Assembly (NCBI GenBank): GCA_023277325.1
Contig: JALRIQ010000065.1
Coordinates: 1-7,017, forward strand
DNA length: 7,017 nt
Direction: 5' to 3'
Origin: Bacteroidia bacterium
Lineage (GTDB): Bacteria; Bacteroidota; Bacteroidia; UBA8524
Part shown: positions 5,364 through 7,017 of the stretch, in pieces
How the letters are laid out: each line of letters opens with the position of its first letter
Numbering within the stretch: the first letter of the stretch is position 1
Notes under the pieces: generated by a model
Database searches by the model: none
Seen by the model: only the letters and a program-made list of their open reading frames with translations
Told to the model about the DNA's origin: nothing
Translations under genes and position numbers: made by a program

Positions 5364-5367
5364 CCCC

Positions 5368-5940
5368 ATGCACGATCTGGAGCCTTATTATATGTGGCGA
5401 GATCTTTATGTGGCGAGCGAAGACGAGAATTCTCCTTTCTTTGAACGGGAGTACAGTGAGTTTGAGTTCACCAACCAGATCTACAACCATCTCATTCACC
5501 CTCAATGGGACTTTTTTGGTTCGAATACACTCTATCTAAAAATCCTATATGCCGATTACGATGAAGGCTTCTGCATCATCGAAATGATTGGGGAATGGAA
5601 CGATGCGGTCGATAATGATATCATGTTCCTCAAGCGTGATATCCTGGAACACCTGATCGACTTTGGAATCACGCGCTTTATTATGATTGGCGAAAATGTG
5701 CTGAATTTCCATGCTTCCGATGATAGCTACTATGAAGAGCTATACAGCGATATTGAGGATGACGGATGGATTGTTTTTCTCAATTTCCGCGAGCACGTTT
5801 TAAAAGAATTCCGCGATGCCAACCTCGACTACTATATCAATTTTGGGGGCGACTTCGATGAACTCTACTGGCGAAAACTGCAACCGCAGGCGCTCTACGA
5901 TGTGGTGACTAAGCTCCTAAGTCGTAGATTAGGGAATTAA
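5368..5940 (+). CDS. Strongly acidic protein of unknown function, Bacteroidota type
   Basis: The 190-residue predicted cytoplasmic protein has 39 Asp/Glu against 14 Lys/Arg by direct count, and many aromatic residues. It has no signal peptide or membrane segment and I recognise no named domain. Its most distinctive stretches are EPYYMWRDLYVASEDE (5-20), HPQWDFFGSNTLYLKILYAD (44-63), IGEWNDAVDNDIMFLKRD (74-91), FIMIGENVLNFHASDDSYYE (94-113) and YINFGGDFDELYWRKLQP (156-173). It reads like a family I associate with Bacteroidota hypotheticals, not with a known enzyme. The ATG at 5368 is preferred because TATCTTTG lies immediately upstream. An alternative start at 5332 has a perfect AGGAGG (5321-5326) 5 nt before it and would add 12 residues, but Bacteroidota rarely depend on Shine-Dalgarno pairing. 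It is divergent from the men cluster and 6 nt upstream of the membrane protein gene, so the two probably share an mRNA. Confidence 0.8.
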   Translation: MHDLEPYYMWRDLYVASEDENSPFFEREYSEFEFTNQIYNHLIHPQWDFFGSNTLYLKILYADYDEGFCIIEMIGEWNDAVDNDIMFLKRDILEHLIDFGITRFIMIGENVLNFHASDDSYYEELYSDIEDDGWIVFLNFREHVLKEFRDANLDYYINFGGDFDELYWRKLQPQALYDVVTKLLSRRLGN

Positions 5941-5946
5941 TTACGG

Positions 5947-7017
5947 ATGCCTTTTTGGAAAAACTACCATACCCGAATTAAACTGGCCTTGCTCCTGGTC
6001 TTGTGTTGGCAACTCTATCAATCCATTCAACACTACCAAAAGGAGAAGACCAATTTTGGCTGCGAAATCTGTTCGGATAAGGCAGGCTATTATATTTACC
6101 TGCCCATTTGGTTCGACTACGGTTTGGATTCTGCAGCACTCCCAGATACCCTACGGTCAAAGGCTCATGAGTCCTTCCACAATGACCTGGCTCCTGGTAA
6201 AACCTTTTCCAAGTTCACCGGTGGAGTAGCCATGATCCTTGCCCCTTACTATGTGCTTGCCAAAACCTGGTATACCTATTTCGACCGAAAAGACCCTTTA
6301 CCGATATCCAACGAATACCTGGCTTTTACCAATTTCGGACTCGCCCTTTACCTTACTCTGGCCTTTCTCGCCTTGTTCCTTCTCTTGAGAAAACGTTTTG
6401 GCGATGGAACCGCACTCATTACCCTCCTCCTGCTCTATTTTGGAACAAACCTGATCTATTATGTGCAGGATGAAAGTTTGATGAGTCATGCCTATTCATT
6501 CTGTCTCTTTATCTATGCCTGGTTCTTTCTCGAACGTGGTCTGGAGAGAAAACAAAAAGTGTCCATCCTCTTATTCGCTCTCTTCTCAGCCTGGGCCATC
6601 GTGGTGCGCCCTACCAATGCGCTTGGTATCCTTACGCTGCTGGTTTTAGGTATTGAAAAGAAAACATGGAAGGAACAAGTTGCTTACTTGATTCGGAATA
6701 CTCCCTTAATGATTGGCATAGCCTTGCTCGTGTTTAGTCCGCAATTGCTTTATTGGAAACAAACTACCGGACATTGGATTGTGTATTCGTACCAGGGAGA
6801 AGGGTTTATCTATTGGAACAAGCCTGCCTTACTGGAACAGTGGTTTTCAGTGAAATCAGGCATCTTGCCCTATAATCCCATAATGATTCTATTGCCGCTG
6901 GGTCTTTTCCTTTTGCTGATAAAAAAATCAAAGGAAGCTTGGATACTTATCCCAAGTTTCGTGGTGGCAGCCTATCTCTTCGCCTCGTGGGGATCAATTG
7001 GTTTTGGTGATTGCAAT
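5947..7017 (+). CDS. Polytopic GT-C-like membrane protein, 3' end beyond the window
   Basis: The frame opens with an ATG 6 nt after the preceding stop and stays open for 357 codons to the right edge. I count about ten hydrophobic segments (roughly residues 11-27, 90-107, 126-147, 153-171, 180-195, 205-221, 223-237, 252-270, 311-326, 331-347). The long first loop holds SDKAGYYIYLPIWFDYGLD (43-61) and GKTFSKFTGGVAMILAPYYV (84-103). Later motifs are QDESLMSHAYSF (174-185), VVRPTNALG (219-227), PQLLYWKQTTGHWIVYSYQG (265-284) and ASWGSIGFGDCN (346-357). This order matches, from memory, Bacteroidota membrane proteins related to the GT39/GT-C dolichyl- or polyprenyl-phosphosugar glycosyltransferases. 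Such enzymes add sugars on the periplasmic face using a lipid-linked donor; the acidic first-loop residues (such as D44) would be catalytic candidates. Donor and acceptor are unknown. It may be co-transcribed with the acidic protein gene. Confidence 0.8.
   Translation, partial: MPFWKNYHTRIKLALLLVLCWQLYQSIQHYQKEKTNFGCEICSDKAGYYIYLPIWFDYGLDSAALPDTLRSKAHESFHNDLAPGKTFSKFTGGVAMILAPYYVLAKTWYTYFDRKDPLPISNEYLAFTNFGLALYLTLAFLALFLLLRKRFGDGTALITLLLLYFGTNLIYYVQDESLMSHAYSFCLFIYAWFFLERGLERKQKVSILLFALFSAWAIVVRPTNALGILTLLVLGIEKKTWKEQVAYLIRNTPLMIGIALLVFSPQLLYWKQTTGHWIVYSYQGEGFIYWNKPALLEQWFSVKSGILPYNPIMILLPLGLFLLLIKKSKEAWILIPSFVVAAYLFASWGSIGFGDCN

Noticed and set aside
5308..5367. N-terminal extension of the acidic protein from the ATG at 5308
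   Set aside because: It would start upstream of AGGAGG and of the TATCTTTG box and add residues (MQNFEEECMIMHSRALYLCP) with no family-like character.
5046..5444. 132-codon plus-strand frame over the SDR gene and divergent region
   Set aside because: Antisense to the SDR Rossmann motifs and out of frame with the acidic protein; composition looks like a shadow.

Overview
The window looks like chromosomal housekeeping DNA from a member of the Bacteroidota. Four start codons lie a short distance downstream of a TAnnTTTG box, the -7 element of Bacteroidota promoters, and Shine-Dalgarno sequences are mostly weak or absent. The MenC protein, the acidic hypothetical protein and the last membrane protein also look like Bacteroidota-type sequences from family knowledge. 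Base composition is moderate and looks even throughout. No integrase, transposase, phage gene, CRISPR array, tRNA or rRNA is visible. The genus cannot be fixed from the sequence.

Layout. (1) Positions 1-25 hold a minus-strand promoter box and the first codons of a gene that runs off the left edge. (2) A ComF-family phosphoribosyltransferase-like protein (60-749, minus) is divergent from thiL (782-1819, plus), the last kinase of thiamine diphosphate synthesis. (3) Positions 1820-2120 form a non-coding stretch between convergent genes. It is a patchwork of repeat-like modules: a telomere-like heptamer array, a 20-bp palindrome and several other inverted or direct repeats. (4) A minus-strand cluster reads, in transcription order, SDR-fold protein (5293-4508), menA (4511-3558), menC (3556-2510), TerB-like protein (2486-2121). 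The first three are coupled: SDR and menA overlap as ATGA, and menA and menC are 1 nt apart. The TerB-like gene has its own promoter box in the 23-nt gap after menC. (5) Divergently, on the plus strand, are a strongly acidic Bacteroidota-type protein of unknown function (5368-5940) and, 6 nt later, a polytopic GT-C-like membrane protein (5947 to beyond the right edge).

How the genes work together. MenC makes o-succinylbenzoate and MenA prenylates dihydroxynaphthoate, so the cluster supplies two steps of menaquinone synthesis; menD, menE, menB, menF and menH are not in the window. The SDR protein at the head of the cluster has a Rossmann NAD(P) site but carries Ser-x-x-x-Arg where classical SDRs have Tyr-x-x-x-Lys, so its role is open. 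ThiL links loosely to the same pathway, because thiamine diphosphate is the cofactor of MenD, but it is a separate transcription unit.

No clearly new system is present. The points most worth a second look are the repeat mosaic at 1838-2063, the non-canonical SDR in the menaquinone operon, and the acidic-protein/membrane-protein pair at the right end. Several gene starts are moved inward here from the longest reading frame, on the basis of ATG codons, promoter boxes and gene junctions.
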